Positions 16,783-26,581 of a stretch of DNA of 64,000 nt are shown here, one piece after another. The first letter of the stretch is position 1; every line of letters begins with the position of its first letter. The notes under the pieces were generated by a model, which saw only the letters and a program-made list of their open reading frames with translations, made no database searches and was not told the DNA's origin. Where the stretch lies: the NCBI RefSeq assembly GCF_020618415.1, contig NZ_CP085345.1:310001-374000 (forward strand), read 5' to 3'. Position numbers and translations under genes: made by a program. Source of the DNA: Cupriavidus sp. MP-37 (lineage in GTDB: Bacteria; Pseudomonadota; Gammaproteobacteria; Burkholderiales; Burkholderiaceae).

Positions 16783-17229
16783 ATGGATTACACAGCCTTA
16801 GTGCGGATACATGCATCGCTTCTGTTCGCCTCGCTTGCCGCCCTGCTTGCCGCCGAAGTCTTGATCGCAGGCGTGCGCACGGACCGCAGTGCCCTGGCCA
16901 GGGTAGTCCTGGTCGCGAATCGGACCAGCCACATGCTTGCCGGCGTCGGCTTGTTTGCCGGCTTGGCATTGGTCATTACCGGGCCATGGCCGCTGCTAAC
17001 CCCTTGGCTGCTATTGTCGCTCGCCCTCATCGGGTTGTGGGCCATGGTGGCGCGTACCTGGGTCAGGCCTTGGATGCTGGCGCTTGAGGGCGCCATAGGG
17101 GCTGGCGAGGGAGTGGCCGCGCTATCGCGCGACAAGCGCGCACTTCTGGGGCGCGTCGCCTTCCTTGCCCTGTATGTCTCAATCATGGCGGTCATGTTCA
17201 AGAAGCCATATATTCCGTCACCGTTCTAA
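16783..17229 (+). CDS. Four-helix membrane protein, unknown function
   Basis: A 148-residue integral membrane protein with four hydrophobic segments (about residues 9-27, 47-66, 72-90, 122-140). Conserved-looking features are RIHASLLFASLAALLAAEVL with an intramembrane His and a second His in NRTSHMLAGVG. The start at 16783 follows AAAGGA; a Met five codons earlier lacks one. Its stop overlaps the convergent LysR stop by 3 bases (CTAA). The paired His residues and the nearby cytochrome b-like protein hint at a haem or redox role, which is inference. Confidence 0.7.
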   Translation: MDYTALVRIHASLLFASLAALLAAEVLIAGVRTDRSALARVVLVANRTSHMLAGVGLFAGLALVITGPWPLLTPWLLLSLALIGLWAMVARTWVRPWMLALEGAIGAGEGVAALSRDKRALLGRVAFLALYVSIMAVMFKKPYIPSPF

Positions 17230-18169
17230 GGCAGGGCGCGAAACTGGGCTAGCTCCTCGCGGTCCATGCAGGTATCTGCGTCGCTTACCTTGGCGCGCAA
17301 GAAATCCAGGAAAGTCCTCACTCGCACGGGCAGTTGCCGACGGCTTGCGTAGCATGCGTGGTGTCCCCGGTGCGATGCAAGATAGTCGGTAAGCACGGGT
17401 CGCAAGCGGCCGGCCCGGATGTGTTCCTTCAGCTGGTAGGCCCCTACCTGCACCAGGCCTTGCCCTGCGATGGCCAGTTCAATTGCGGATGCCACGTCGT
17501 TCACGGTGACGCGGCTCTCGATCGGGCGAATGAGCATCTCGCCCGCTTTCTCGAATTCCCAGCCGAATAGGCGACCCGTGGTGGTGGATCGAAATCCGAT
17601 GCAATCATGTCCGGCAAGATCGTCCGGCGAGGTCGGCACGCCACGGCGCGCGAAATAGGCTGGAGATCCGCACACCAGGATCTGCATGTTCGCCAGCTTC
17701 CTGGAGATGATGTCCTGATCGCCCAACGCGCCGTTACGGATGGCGATATCGATCTGTTCGGAGACCAGGTCCGCATGCCTGTCTTCCAGGATCAGGTCGA
17801 TCTTGATGTCGGGATAGGCATGGAGGAAGTCTGAAATCACGGGAAGTATGACATGCCGTCCGAATCCGACTGTGGCGCTCACTTTGACCGTTCCGTAAGG
17901 CCCAGTGCGGTACTTGTCCAGTTCGTCAGCCGCCGCATTGATCCCTTCCATCAGCGGGCGGATCTTGTCCAGATACACCTTGCCTTCATCGGTCAGACTG
18001 ACACTGCGGGTGTCACGATGAAACAGGCGTACGTCGAGCGAGGTCTCGAGCCTTTGTATGCTCTTGCTGACAGCTGCCCGTGACAAGCCGAGTTCGCGCG
18101 CCGCCGTGGCGAAATTCAACACAGTTGCGACCTTGACGAAGGCCACGATGGCAGAAAGATTATTCATCA
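17226..18169 (-). CDS. LysR-family transcriptional regulator
   Basis: A 314-residue LysR regulator. The winged helix is at residues 3-61 (FVKVATVLNFATAARELGLSRAAVSKSIQRLETSLDVRLFHR), then a periplasmic-binding-type effector domain with IDLILEDRHADLVSEQIDIAIRNG and GHDCIGFRSTTTGR, typical of the CrgA/AaeR-like branch. It is divergent from the haem-b-like membrane protein across 112 bp and convergent with the four-helix protein, so it probably controls these membrane genes. Start at 18169 (MNNLSAIVAFVK) is taken rather than an upstream in-frame Met. Confidence 0.85.
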
Positions 18170-18281
18170 AACTCGTCCTCGAAACCGTCAACTTCCTGTC
18201 ACCGCGGCGTTTCCCTTCCGCCAGCTGTTCAAGAAATTTGAGCTGCGCAATTATGCCTACGTTTTCTACAGGAGGCTTGTC

Positions 18282-19313
18282 GTGGCTTTATTGTTCAAAT
18301 CCGCCTTCGCACATGCGGCGCAAAATGTCGCGGTACGCGCCATGTTGCTCCCGCTTGGTGCCATGCTGATCTATCCGTCCCTTCTTAGCGCGGCGCATGC
18401 GGCGTTCGTCGGCGGCGATCTGGCGATCGGCAGCGCCTGGCTGCTGCTTGCATTCCTTGCGCCGCTGTCCGGCTTGGGAGTCGCGTACTTTCTCCGGCAG
18501 TCGGACGAAGGGAGCAACGAAGGCCTTGCCCGGATCGCGAGCTGGGCGGTGGTCGTCCCTCCTGCCTATACCTTGGTGGGCGTAGTGCTCTACCTTGCGA
18601 AGATCACGATATCCGACCAGGTCGTCTGGCTGGGTCTGTGCGCAGCCGCGACCTGCCTCGCTGTTCTGCTGGCCTACGTCAGACGCGATGACCGGGCAGG
18701 AATGACGGCGCCCAAGCGGCACATGCGGCTGCGCACAGCACACGGCATCGTCGCGCTCGCGCTTCTCTGCCTGTTCCTTGGCCCCCATCTCTTCAACCAT
18801 TCCCTGGGCATCCTGGGCGCCGGGCTGCACAGGGAAGTGATGCTTGTACTTCGTTCAGCGTATCGCCACGACCTGGTGGAGCCGGTTATCGTCGCCGGCT
18901 TTCTGTTCCAAGTGCTGAGTGGCCTCGTGCTGCTGCGCACTGCCGGGCGCCCAGGGCGCGGGCTGCTCGATTCCCTGCAACGCGCATCAGGCCTCTACTT
19001 GACGGTGTACATCCTGACCCATATGAATTCGGTGTTCACCCTGGCCCGCCATTTCGGCATCGAGACAGATTATGCCTGGGCTACCTCGGTCCCCAGGGGA
19101 TTGCTGATGGATAGCTGGGACATTCGCCTGGTGCCGCACTATAGTCTTGCGGTGCTGGCCCTCTTGGTCCATCTGGCCTGCGGGCTGCGCATTGTATTGC
19201 GCGCCCACGGCATGGCGGAGGCAAGGCTTGCACGGATCACCTGGGGCCTGATCGCTGGTGCTATAACAGTCGCCACCTTGATCAGTGCAGGCATGCTCGG
19301 GCTGCGGATCTAG
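18282..19313 (+). CDS. Polytopic membrane protein resembling a succinate dehydrogenase cytochrome b anchor
   Basis: A 343-residue protein with about nine hydrophobic segments. The C-terminal part (residues about 170-340) has five segments with intramembrane His: GPHLFNHSLGIL, SGLYLTVYILTHMNSVF and VPHYSLAVLALLVHLACGLR. This resembles the two-haem type-B SdhC/FrdC fold, where HxxH-like residues bind b haems. No SdhA/B partner is beside it. The start is GTG at 18282 after a perfect AGGAGG. It lies 12 bp ahead of the TetR gene and is probably co-transcribed with it. The function beyond a haem-binding membrane anchor is open. Confidence 0.65.
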   Translation: MALLFKSAFAHAAQNVAVRAMLLPLGAMLIYPSLLSAAHAAFVGGDLAIGSAWLLLAFLAPLSGLGVAYFLRQSDEGSNEGLARIASWAVVVPPAYTLVGVVLYLAKITISDQVVWLGLCAAATCLAVLLAYVRRDDRAGMTAPKRHMRLRTAHGIVALALLCLFLGPHLFNHSLGILGAGLHREVMLVLRSAYRHDLVEPVIVAGFLFQVLSGLVLLRTAGRPGRGLLDSLQRASGLYLTVYILTHMNSVFTLARHFGIETDYAWATSVPRGLLMDSWDIRLVPHYSLAVLALLVHLACGLRIVLRAHGMAEARLARITWGLIAGAITVATLISAGMLGLRI

Positions 19314-19325
19314 CGCAGTGCCGGT

Positions 19326-19877
19326 ATGCGGTCGACCCGTACTACACCTGTCGCGACCAGGCCCAGAAAATTCGCCTCGCAGGCGCGGGCGCGCGCGACG
19401 GTCGACGCCTTGATAGAAGCGACCTCGCGCATTTTGGCCAGTGACGGCCAGGCCAGGGCGAGCACGAATCATATTGCCGACGCGGCCGGCGTGAGCATAG
19501 GCTCGCTCTACCAATATTATCCGTGTAAGGAGGCCTTGTTCGCGGCGGTGATTGATCGTCATTATCGCAACCTCGTGCTGCGGTTCCGGGTGGCGCTGGC
19601 CGACCTCGCTGTTGCAGCAGGAGTTCAGTCGCTGTCAAGACTCGTGGAAGTCGCCAGTGAAGCGCAGCGTGCACACCCCGCGCAGCATCGTCTCCCACCG
19701 GGCAATGACGATGCCATGACGGCGTGCTGGTGCGAGATTCATGCGCTATTGCGGGGCTTCCTGGGGGAGATGACGATGACCGGCGTCGTGGACGATACCG
19801 TTCGGCATGTGCTGGAATCTCTGCTGCGGGAGATAGAAATGAAAATAGAGGGTCGAAAGCTCGCTGCATCGCGATGA
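19326..19877 (+). CDS. TetR-family transcriptional regulator
   Basis: A 183-residue TetR repressor. The N-terminal helix-turn-helix ATSRILASDGQARASTNHIADAAGVSIGSLYQYYPCKEALFAAVIDRHY is canonical. The C-terminal ligand domain is divergent and the effector unknown. It follows the membrane protein by 12 bp, suggesting autoregulation of a two-gene unit. A hairpin-forming repeat lies 67 bp past its stop. Confidence 0.88.
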   Translation: MRSTRTTPVATRPRKFASQARARATVDALIEATSRILASDGQARASTNHIADAAGVSIGSLYQYYPCKEALFAAVIDRHYRNLVLRFRVALADLAVAAGVQSLSRLVEVASEAQRAHPAQHRLPPGNDDAMTACWCEIHALLRGFLGEMTMTGVVDDTVRHVLESLLREIEMKIEGRKLAASR

Positions 19878-19943
19878 ACGTTGCGATCGCGGTAGAGGAT
19901 TCGAGCCTCCGGCCCTACGATGAAGATAGTAATAGGCCGGGGG

Positions 19944-19967
19944 CGGCTGTGAGTAATTACACAGCCG
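19944..19967. repeat. Inverted repeat in the 337-bp gap after the TetR gene
   Basis: CGGCTGTG and CACAGCCG form an 8-bp perfect stem around AGTAATTA. It could be an RNA hairpin closing the TetR transcript or a dyad operator; there is no T-run. The rest of the 19878-20214 gap shows repeated CCCGCCCGG strings but no gene. Confidence 0.5.
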
Positions 19968-20214
19968 GCCGGCGCTACCCCTGCACCGACCCCGCCCGCA
20001 AGTCCGTCATGATTTGCTCCGCAAGGAAGCAGTCAAAGGCCCGCCCGGGCGGGTACCCTGCTTCAAAACCCGCCCGGACAGTTCTGTGCCCTGCTCCCAT
20101 GCGCGCCCCTATCCTGCCAGGTGCTACCATTCGGCGGCATGCCGCACGCAACGACGTGCCAGCCAATGCTCCGTCGCCGCGGCGCTCGCATAGTGCGATG
20201 CCACCGAATACTCC

Positions 20215-21141
20215 ATGGAACTGCGTCAACTCCGCTATTTCGCCAAGGTCTGCGAACTAGGCAGCTTCGGCAAGGCAGCGCTCGAACTGGAGCTCGCCAC
20301 CTCCGCGCTCAGCCAGCAGATCAGCCGGCTCGAGCGCGAATTGTCCACGCGCCTGCTGCAGCGCCAATCCACGGGCGTGGTGCCGACCGATGCCGGACTG
20401 GCCTTCCTGCGGCAGGCCCAGCTGACGCTGCGCCACGCCGACGATGCGGTACGGGCCGCGCAGCAGGCGCGGCTGTCCGGCCATGTCAGCATCGGGCTGG
20501 CTTCGACCACCGCCGCGGTGCTGGGCGTGCCGCTGCTGCGTGCCATGGCGGCGCGCTATCCCGACGTGCGGGTCCACGTGGTCGAGGCGCTGTCCGGGCA
20601 TCTGAGCGAGATGCTCAATGCGCGGCGGCTGGACCTGGCCATCGTATTCCGCACCGAGACCGCGCGCCGCTGGAGCGTGACGCCGCTGCTCGACGAGAAG
20701 CTTTATGTGCTTGGGGCTCCGGGCTTGCCAGGCCTGCCGAAGGGCCAGCGCGCCCGGCTCGCGCAGTTGGGGGAACTGCCGCTGATCTTGCCGAGCGCGA
20801 GCCACGGCTTGCGCGCCCTGCTCGATGCGGCCTTTGCGCGGGTGCGCGTGACGCCGAACGTGGTGGCGGAGATCGACGGCCTGTCGCTGCTGATGGATGC
20901 GGTGCGCGCGGGCTTTGGCGCCACCATCCAGCCGGGCGCGGCGCTCGCGCGCCTCAATGATCCGACGCTGATCCGCGCGCCGGTGGCCGACGCCCAGGTC
21001 GGGCGGCACAACCTGCTGGCCAGCCTTTCCGATGATGAGCTGTCGCCGGCGGCACTGGCGGCGCGGGTCGTGCTGGCCGATACCGCGCGCAGCCTGGTGC
21101 GCGACGGCGCTTGGTTCGGCGCGACGCTGCACAAGGATTGA
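20215..21141 (+). CDS. tcuR: LysR-family regulator of the tricarballylate/citrate genes
   Basis: A 308-residue LysR regulator with MELRQLRYFAKVCELGSFGKAALELELATSALSQQISRLERELSTRLLQR at the N-terminus and a Nac/TcuR-like effector domain. It is convergent with the Bug, tcuB and tcuA genes, and LysR-type TcuR activates tcuABC in Salmonella, so that assignment is by context. The Bug stop lies 42 bp beyond its own stop. The regulated promoter would be the one upstream of tcuA at about 24870-25060. Confidence 0.75.
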   Translation: MELRQLRYFAKVCELGSFGKAALELELATSALSQQISRLERELSTRLLQRQSTGVVPTDAGLAFLRQAQLTLRHADDAVRAAQQARLSGHVSIGLASTTAAVLGVPLLRAMAARYPDVRVHVVEALSGHLSEMLNARRLDLAIVFRTETARRWSVTPLLDEKLYVLGAPGLPGLPKGQRARLAQLGELPLILPSASHGLRALLDAAFARVRVTPNVVAEIDGLSLLMDAVRAGFGATIQPGAALARLNDPTLIRAPVADAQVGRHNLLASLSDDELSPAALAARVVLADTARSLVRDGAWFGATLHKD

Positions 21142-21183
21142 GGCCGGCACGGCGGCGCTGCCGTCCCGACCCGATTGCCGGCC

Positions 21184-22164
21184 TCAATCGACCGTGATCT
21201 TCCGCTCCCTGACGATCGCGCCCCACTTTGCGCTTTCTTTCTTCATGAAGGCGAGCAGTTCCGGCCGCGTGGTCGGCTGCGGGGTCAGGCCATGCTTATT
21301 CAGGGCATCCTTCACGCCGGCGTCGTTCAGCACCTTGACGATCTCCTGGTTCCAGCGATCGAGGACCGGAACCGGCGTCTTGCCCGGAGCCACGAAGGCA
21401 TACCAGTTCAGCGCCTCGAAGCCGGGGTAGCCGGATTCCGCCACGGTGGGCACATTGGGCAGGTACGCCGGCCGCACCGGCCCGGTGGTGGCGAGCGGCA
21501 AGAGCTTGCCGGCCTCGACCTGCGGCATCGCGGTCGGCGGTGCGGAAAAATATGAGGTCACGCGCTGGCCAAGCAAATCCTGCAGTGCCGGTGCCCCGCC
21601 CTTGTAGGGGATATGAACCATCTCGATGCCGGCGCGCTGGTTGAACAGTTCGCCGGCAAGATGCGAGGCGGAGCCGGCGCCGGTGGACGCGTAGTCCACA
21701 GTCCCTGGCTTCTTCTTCGCCAGCGCGACCAGCTCGGCCAGGTTGTTCACGCCGGCGCCCTTGTGCACCACCAGCATATTGGGAAAGTTCACGCCGCCCG
21801 AGACCGGAGCCAGGTCCTTGAACGGATCGTAGGGCAGCTTCATCAGGTGTGGCGCAATGGTCAGCGGCCCGATCGAGCCGAACAGCAGCATGCTGCCGTC
21901 CGCCGGACCGCGCGCCACCAGCTGGTGGGCGATATTGCCGCCGGCACCACCACGGTTGTCGACCACAACCGGCTGGCCGAGGTTGTCCGCAAGTTTTTTG
22001 GCAATCAGCCGCGCGGCCGCATCGGCTGCACCGCCGGCGGCAAAGCCCACCACCAGCGTGACCGGCTTGCCGCCGGCGATGGGTTGCGCCTGCGCAGAAC
22101 CCGATGAGAAGGAAAAGCAGAGCGCGGTCAGCAAGGTGGCGCGCAGGATCAGTCGACGGTCCAT
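21184..22164 (-). CDS. Bug-family periplasmic tricarboxylate-binding protein
   Basis: A 326-residue TctC-like solute receptor. A signal peptide ends near residue 27 (GSAQAQ). It has the family blocks VTLVVGFAAGGAADAAARLIA, QPVVVDNRGGAGGNIA, YASTGAGSASHLAGELFNQRAGIEMVHIPYKGG and VPTVAESGYPGFEALNWYAFVAPGKTP. It is the last gene of the tcu unit, 75 bp after tcuB. In Salmonella the third gene is the MFS carrier TcuC; here a Bug receptor replaces it. No TctA/TctB membrane partners are in the window, so it must use a carrier encoded elsewhere. Confidence 0.9.
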   Translation of the reverse strand: MDRRLILRATLLTALCFSFSSGSAQAQPIAGGKPVTLVVGFAAGGAADAAARLIAKKLADNLGQPVVVDNRGGAGGNIAHQLVARGPADGSMLLFGSIGPLTIAPHLMKLPYDPFKDLAPVSGGVNFPNMLVVHKGAGVNNLAELVALAKKKPGTVDYASTGAGSASHLAGELFNQRAGIEMVHIPYKGGAPALQDLLGQRVTSYFSAPPTAMPQVEAGKLLPLATTGPVRPAYLPNVPTVAESGYPGFEALNWYAFVAPGKTPVPVLDRWNQEIVKVLNDAGVKDALNKHGLTPQPTTRPELLAFMKKESAKWGAIVRERKITVD

Positions 22165-22239
22165 GGAATCGGTCTCCGTATTGTCGTTCTGGAAAGAGTT
22201 GTTGGCGAAAGGCCCAGGGGGTGGCCGGGCGTCGGCTGG

Positions 22240-23451
22240 TCAGTCCGACCCGAGCCCGACCGGGTTCGGCCGGCGCTTTTCCACTGCATGGCGCAGCAGC
22301 GCGGCACTGCGGAACACACCGTGGGCAAACTTGCCGTAGGGCATGGTGGTGAACAGCGCCATCACCGCACCCAGGTGCAGGCATAAGAGGATCGCCATTG
22401 CCGGCGAGCCGCGGCCCATCCACAGCGCCAGGCCGCTGGTAGCAGTCAGGAACAGCAAGGCGATGAAGCCCAGGTCCATCGGCCGCTGGCCGTGAGCGAG
22501 ATGCAGGCGGTGGCGTTGCAGGTTGAGCCAGCCGAGCCCCGCCGTGCCGATCGCGAGACTGACGCCGCCGAGGGCGCCGAGCACCTTGGGCAAGCTCGGC
22601 AGTTCGTATGGCGCGTGCCAGCCGAAGGCATAGTGATAGATCGTCGCCACGGCGGTGGCGGCAAAGCACAGCGCGAAGCCATAGAATGTCAGATGATGGA
22701 AACGCCGGCGCGACAGCGTGAAGGCGTCGTCGGCATTGTTGCAGCCGGCACCGTGGCCGCCGTCGAGGTATTTCAGCCGCAGCACGGCGGCCCCCGCCTC
22801 GGCCGCCGCTGGCGCGCTCACAGGCGCGCCGCTCGTCGCCGGGGTGACTTCGCGCCAGAACCTGCGCACGCCCATCGCCAGCGCAAGCACGACGAAGCCG
22901 AACACCGGTGCAAACATCGACACCACCAGGTTGTGCGGGAACAGCGCGTAGAAATTGCCGCGGACAGGACCGCCCCACAACGTACCGTTGAGCGCCACGG
23001 CCAGCAGCAGGAACAGGGTCAGCGCCAGCGCCAGGGCCAGCGAAACGGTCAGGCCATTGCGCCGGTACAGCTTTCCCAGCACTGGCGGCCAGGCATAGTC
23101 CTGGTAGGTCTGGCCACGGACTTCCGCCATCGCCACCGGGATGTTGACGCCGAACTCATGCGGCGGCGCGTACTGGCAGGCATGCAGGCAGGCGCCGCAG
23201 TTGTGGCACAGGTTGGCCATATAGTGCACGTCGGCGCGGCCGAACTCGAGCCGCCGCGTCATCGCGGGGAACACCGCGCAGAAGCCTTCGCAATAGCGGC
23301 AGGCATTGCAGATCTGCAGGATGCGCGCGACTTCGCCTTCGGCAGCCGTCAGCGGCAAGACGGGGTGGATCGGAATCACGCGCCGGTCAGTGCCGCCCAG
23401 GCCTTGGGCGTTGGCACTAGCCTGGTCTACCAGTTCAGCCAGCGATGGCAT
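22240..23451 (-). CDS. tcuB: Tricarballylate utilisation protein TcuB (4Fe-4S, haem-b electron transfer)
   Basis: A 403-residue inner-membrane protein that reoxidises the flavin of TcuA and passes electrons to the quinone pool. The N-terminal domain has two ferredoxin-like Cys clusters: [11 protein letters not shown] near residue 50 and [19 protein letters not shown] near residue 80. The C-terminal half has six hydrophobic segments with haem-ligand-type His residues ([34 protein letters not shown]). MPSLAELV at 23451 overlaps the tcuA end by 17 bp, so the two are translationally coupled. Confidence 0.93.
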   Translation of the reverse strand: MPSLAELVDQASANAQGLGGTDRRVIPIHPVLPLTAAEGEVARILQICNACRYCEGFCAVFPAMTRRLEFGRADVHYMANLCHNCGACLHACQYAPPHEFGVNIPVAMAEVRGQTYQDYAWPPVLGKLYRRNGLTVSLALALALTLFLLLAVALNGTLWGGPVRGNFYALFPHNLVVSMFAPVFGFVVLALAMGVRRFWREVTPATSGAPVSAPAAAEAGAAVLRLKYLDGGHGAGCNNADDAFTLSRRRFHHLTFYGFALCFAATAVATIYHYAFGWHAPYELPSLPKVLGALGGVSLAIGTAGLGWLNLQRHRLHLAHGQRPMDLGFIALLFLTATSGLALWMGRGSPAMAILLCLHLGAVMALFTTMPYGKFAHGVFRSAALLRHAVEKRRPNPVGLGSD

Positions 23452-24865
23452 TGGACTGCTCCATTTCGAAATCGGGATGTCGGAAGCCGCACGCGCGCGC
23501 GGCGCCCACGCCGGCGATGCGGCCAAAGGCCGTGCCGATCGCCATGCCGACGCCGGCGGTATAGCCCTTGCCCAGCACGTTGCCGGCCATCATCTCGCCG
23601 GCGACGAACAGGTTCGGGCTGGGCCTGCCATGGAAGTGGACCTGAGCGTTCTCGTTGACCTTGAGGCCCAGGTAGGTGAAGGTCACGCCGGGACGCAGCG
23701 CGTAGCCGACATAGGGCGGCGTGTCGAGCGGCCGCGCCCAGTGCGTCTTGGCCGGGGCGATGCCGCCGGTGGCGCAGTCGTCCAGCACCGTGTGGTCGAA
23801 GGTACCGGGCCGGCAGGCGGCGTTGAAGGCTTCGACGGTCCGCACGAAGCTGGCTTCCGGCACACCGAGCTTGCGCGCCAGTTCGCCGAGCGTATTGGCG
23901 CTGGTGCCCGGGAACACCGGCGGCATGAAGCGGCCGATGGCCTTCTGGTCGATGATCGAGTAGCCGATCTGGCCTGGCTGTTGCGCGACCAGCCTTCCCC
24001 AGATGGCGTAGCGCTTGGGCCAGAAGTCCTCGCCCTCGTCGTAGAAGCGCTCGCCGTCGCGATTGACGACCACGCCGAGCGAAACACAGTCGATGCGCGT
24101 GCAGATGCCCCCGTCATAAAGCGGCGCGCGTGCGTCGATCGCCACCATATGCGCCTGGGTCGGATCGCCGATCGCATCGGCGCCTGCGTCGATCATATGG
24201 CGCAGCAGCACGCCTTGGTTGAAGCGCGTGCCCCGGATCAGGAAGTTGTCCGACGGCCATTCGCCGCGTTCGTTCTGGCCCCAGGCTTCGCGCAGCCAGT
24301 CACGGTTCGACTCGAACCCGCCGGCGGCCAGCACGCAGGATCTGGCCTCGATGCGTTCGCCGGCGGCGGTCACGGCCGCGACGAAACGATCGCCGTCGCG
24401 CTCGATGGCAACCACCTGGGTGTCGTAGCGGATCCCGACACCGAGGGCCTCGGCGCTGCGGAAATAGGCGTTGACGAGCGCCTTGCCGCCGCCCATGAAA
24501 AAGGCATTGGTGCGCGCCACATGCAGCGCGCCCGACAGCGGCGGCTGGAAATGCACGCCGTGCCGGCGCATCCAGCCGCGGCAGCGCGACGACGCGCGGA
24601 TCGTCATGCGCGCCAGCCGTTCGTTGGTGATGCCACCCGTCACCTTCAGCAGGTCCTGCCAGTACTCCTCTTCCGGGTAGGCGTCGACCAGCACATCCTG
24701 CGGGGCCTCGTGCATGCAGCGCAAATTGCGGGTGTGCTGCGAATTGCCCCCGCGCCATTCGCGCGGCGAGCCCTCCAGCAGCAGCACCGAGGCACCCGCC
24801 TCGCGCGCCATCAAGGCGGCGCACAGCGCGGCATTGCCGCCGCCGATCACCAGCACATCTTTCAT
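23435..24865 (-). CDS. tcuA: FAD-dependent tricarballylate dehydrogenase TcuA
   Basis: A 476-residue flavoprotein of the fumarate reductase/succinate dehydrogenase family that oxidises tricarballylate to cis-aconitate, feeding the TCA cycle. The dinucleotide-binding start is [31 protein letters not shown]. Further blocks are [34 protein letters not shown] and the C-terminal [37 protein letters not shown] at 24865 is preceded by AAGGAGA, so the longer reading to 24898 is not used. Use for citrate-type substrates other than tricarballylate is possible. Confidence 0.93.
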   Translation of the reverse strand: MKDVLVIGGGNAALCAALMAREAGASVLLLEGSPREWRGGNSQHTRNLRCMHEAPQDVLVDAYPEEEYWQDLLKVTGGITNERLARMTIRASSRCRGWMRRHGVHFQPPLSGALHVARTNAFFMGGGKALVNAYFRSAEALGVGIRYDTQVVAIERDGDRFVAAVTAAGERIEARSCVLAAGGFESNRDWLREAWGQNERGEWPSDNFLIRGTRFNQGVLLRHMIDAGADAIGDPTQAHMVAIDARAPLYDGGICTRIDCVSLGVVVNRDGERFYDEGEDFWPKRYAIWGRLVAQQPGQIGYSIIDQKAIGRFMPPVFPGTSANTLGELARKLGVPEASFVRTVEAFNAACRPGTFDHTVLDDCATGGIAPAKTHWARPLDTPPYVGYALRPGVTFTYLGLKVNENAQVHFHGRPSPNLFVAGEMMAGNVLGKGYTAGVGMAIGTAFGRIAGVGAARACGFRHPDFEMEQSNAIAG

Positions 24866-25064
24866 GGGGAATCTCCTTGTGGGCTCGACTGTATGCAAGG
24901 CCCGATGGAGACGAAAGGTGACGGCGATTAAGACGTGTTAAGTTATTGTGAAGGGTCCGCGCGGCATCAGCACGATGGAAGCTGCCAACGCCTTCATGCC
25001 CGAATTCATCGCAGGCCGATTCAGTACGACAAGATGCCCCGTTGGAAGACGGAGATCGGTTCGC

Positions 25065-25757
25065 TCAACCGAGCGCCAGCGTCACCCCGGCCTGCGCATG
25101 GAGCGCCGTGGTATCGAACACGGGTAGCGCTACATCCCCCTGCCCGATCAGCAGCGTGATTTCCGTGCAGCCAAGGATCACGCCTTCGGCGCCTTGCGCC
25201 GCGAGCCCGGCAATGATGCGCTGGTAGTCGGCGCGGGCCGCGTCGCGCACGATGCCGTGGCAGAGTTCTTCGTAGATGATGGCGTGAACCCGTTCGCGCC
25301 CGGCCAGGTCCGGCACGACGACGTCGATGCCGTGCATGTCGCGCATCCGCCCGCGGTAGAAGTCCTCCTCCATGGTGAAGCGGGTGCCGAGCAAGCCTAC
25401 GCGCCCGATGCCGGCCTGTTGCAACGCGTGCGCGGTCGGGTCGACGATATGGAGAAAGGGAACCGTAAGCACCGCTTCGATCGCCGGCGCGACCCGGTGC
25501 ATGGTGTTGGTACAGAGCAGCACAAAATCGGCGCCGCCGGCCTGGACCTGCCGTGCGGCTTGCTGCATCAGCCGCCCAAGCTCGTCCCATTGCCCGGCGT
25601 GCTGCAAGGACTTGATCTCTTCGAAGCAGACGGTGGCCATCAGGCTGCGGGCGTTGTTGTGGCCACCCAGCCGTGCTTTCATTTCCTGGTTGATCAGTCG
25701 GTAGTATTCGGCCGAGGATTCCCAGCTCATGCCGCCGATCAGGCCAATGGTCTTCAT
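25065..25757 (-). CDS. Aspartate/glutamate racemase family protein
   Basis: A 230-residue cofactor-independent racemase of the YgeA/aspartate racemase type. N-terminal MKTIGLIGGMSWESSAEYYRLINQ is diagnostic. The two catalytic cysteines are in VLLCTNTMH (about residue 82) and VILGCTEITLL (about residue 193). It probably interconverts an amino acid pair; the substrate cannot be read from sequence. AAGGAGA stands before the ATG at 25757. It follows no partner gene; tcuA begins about 200 bp away on the same strand. Confidence 0.9.
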   Translation of the reverse strand: MKTIGLIGGMSWESSAEYYRLINQEMKARLGGHNNARSLMATVCFEEIKSLQHAGQWDELGRLMQQAARQVQAGGADFVLLCTNTMHRVAPAIEAVLTVPFLHIVDPTAHALQQAGIGRVGLLGTRFTMEEDFYRGRMRDMHGIDVVVPDLAGRERVHAIIYEELCHGIVRDAARADYQRIIAGLAAQGAEGVILGCTEITLLIGQGDVALPVFDTTALHAQAGVTLALG

Positions 25758-26044
25758 GTTCCGATTCTCCTTGCGCAACAGGCCTTGTCGTCTTGAAAAA
25801 GACTAGCAGCGTACGGCGGTGCCAGACATGGACAGTTTCGCTGAATTCGTCCTGGCCAGGGCTGGCTCGAAGCGCGATATGGCGAGACGGGAACAGCGCT
25901 GCCACCTTCGGCATTCGTGAAATCCGCCAGGGCGTGGCTGCGCGTTCACGCAGCCCGCTAGCGTCCCCACCATGGCGCCGCCAACGACGGCTGACAGTGG
26001 CTGCGGCGTATTGTTGTGTGGGCGCTTGGGTGATAATCGCTTTC

Positions 26045-26434
26045 ATGAAACCGACACTCACCACCTCGTCGCGGGATGACAAGACCCGTTTCCGCGTCGA
26101 AATCAAGCACGCCGTAGCGATCGGACCGGGCAAGGCCGATGTCCTGGAGGGCATCGCAGAAACGGGGTCGATCGCCGAGACCGGGCGACGCTTGGGCATG
26201 AGTTACCAAAAAATCTGGTCGCTCGTGGCGGACATGAATGCCGATTTCGTGGAACCACTGGTAACGAAGCAACGCGGTGGGGCGTCTGGCGGGGGCGCAA
26301 AGCTAACGCCAACGGGCGAGCATGTCCTCAAGATCTACAGAGAAATCGAGAACGATGCACAACGGGCGATTGCCAAGCGGCTGCCGGAGTTGGTCAGCTT
26401 GATTCGGCCGGACGCGGGTCGCGAGCCTCGGTGA
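26045..26434 (+). CDS. ModE-like winged-helix regulator, DNA-binding domain only
   Basis: A 129-residue protein corresponding to the N-terminal domain of the molybdate regulator ModE: RVEIKHAVAIGPGKADVLEGIAETGSIAETGRRLGMSYQKIWSLVADMNADFVEPLVTKQRGGASGGGAKLTPTGEHVLKIYREIE. There is no C-terminal TOBE/molybdate-binding domain. Such stand-alone forms are common in proteobacteria, and some act in metal- or oxyanion-linked regulation. No molybdate transport genes are nearby, so its target is unknown. Confidence 0.8.
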   Translation: MKPTLTTSSRDDKTRFRVEIKHAVAIGPGKADVLEGIAETGSIAETGRRLGMSYQKIWSLVADMNADFVEPLVTKQRGGASGGGAKLTPTGEHVLKIYREIENDAQRAIAKRLPELVSLIRPDAGREPR

Positions 26435-26581
26435 TTGCCGACTCGTTCATAGGCCAGCATTTGCCCGTATTGCACCCTGGCGTGGCGCATGACCCGCTCG
26501 GAGCATTGTTGACTACGCGTTCAAAAACCTGCACACTCGGTGTTATTGAACAATCGTTCCATAACTGGTGAATGGTGTCGC

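Noticed and set aside
16562..16969. A 135-codon minus-strand frame beside the IS remnant
   Set aside because: It overlaps the start of the four-helix membrane gene, lacks a ribosome site and has no protein features.
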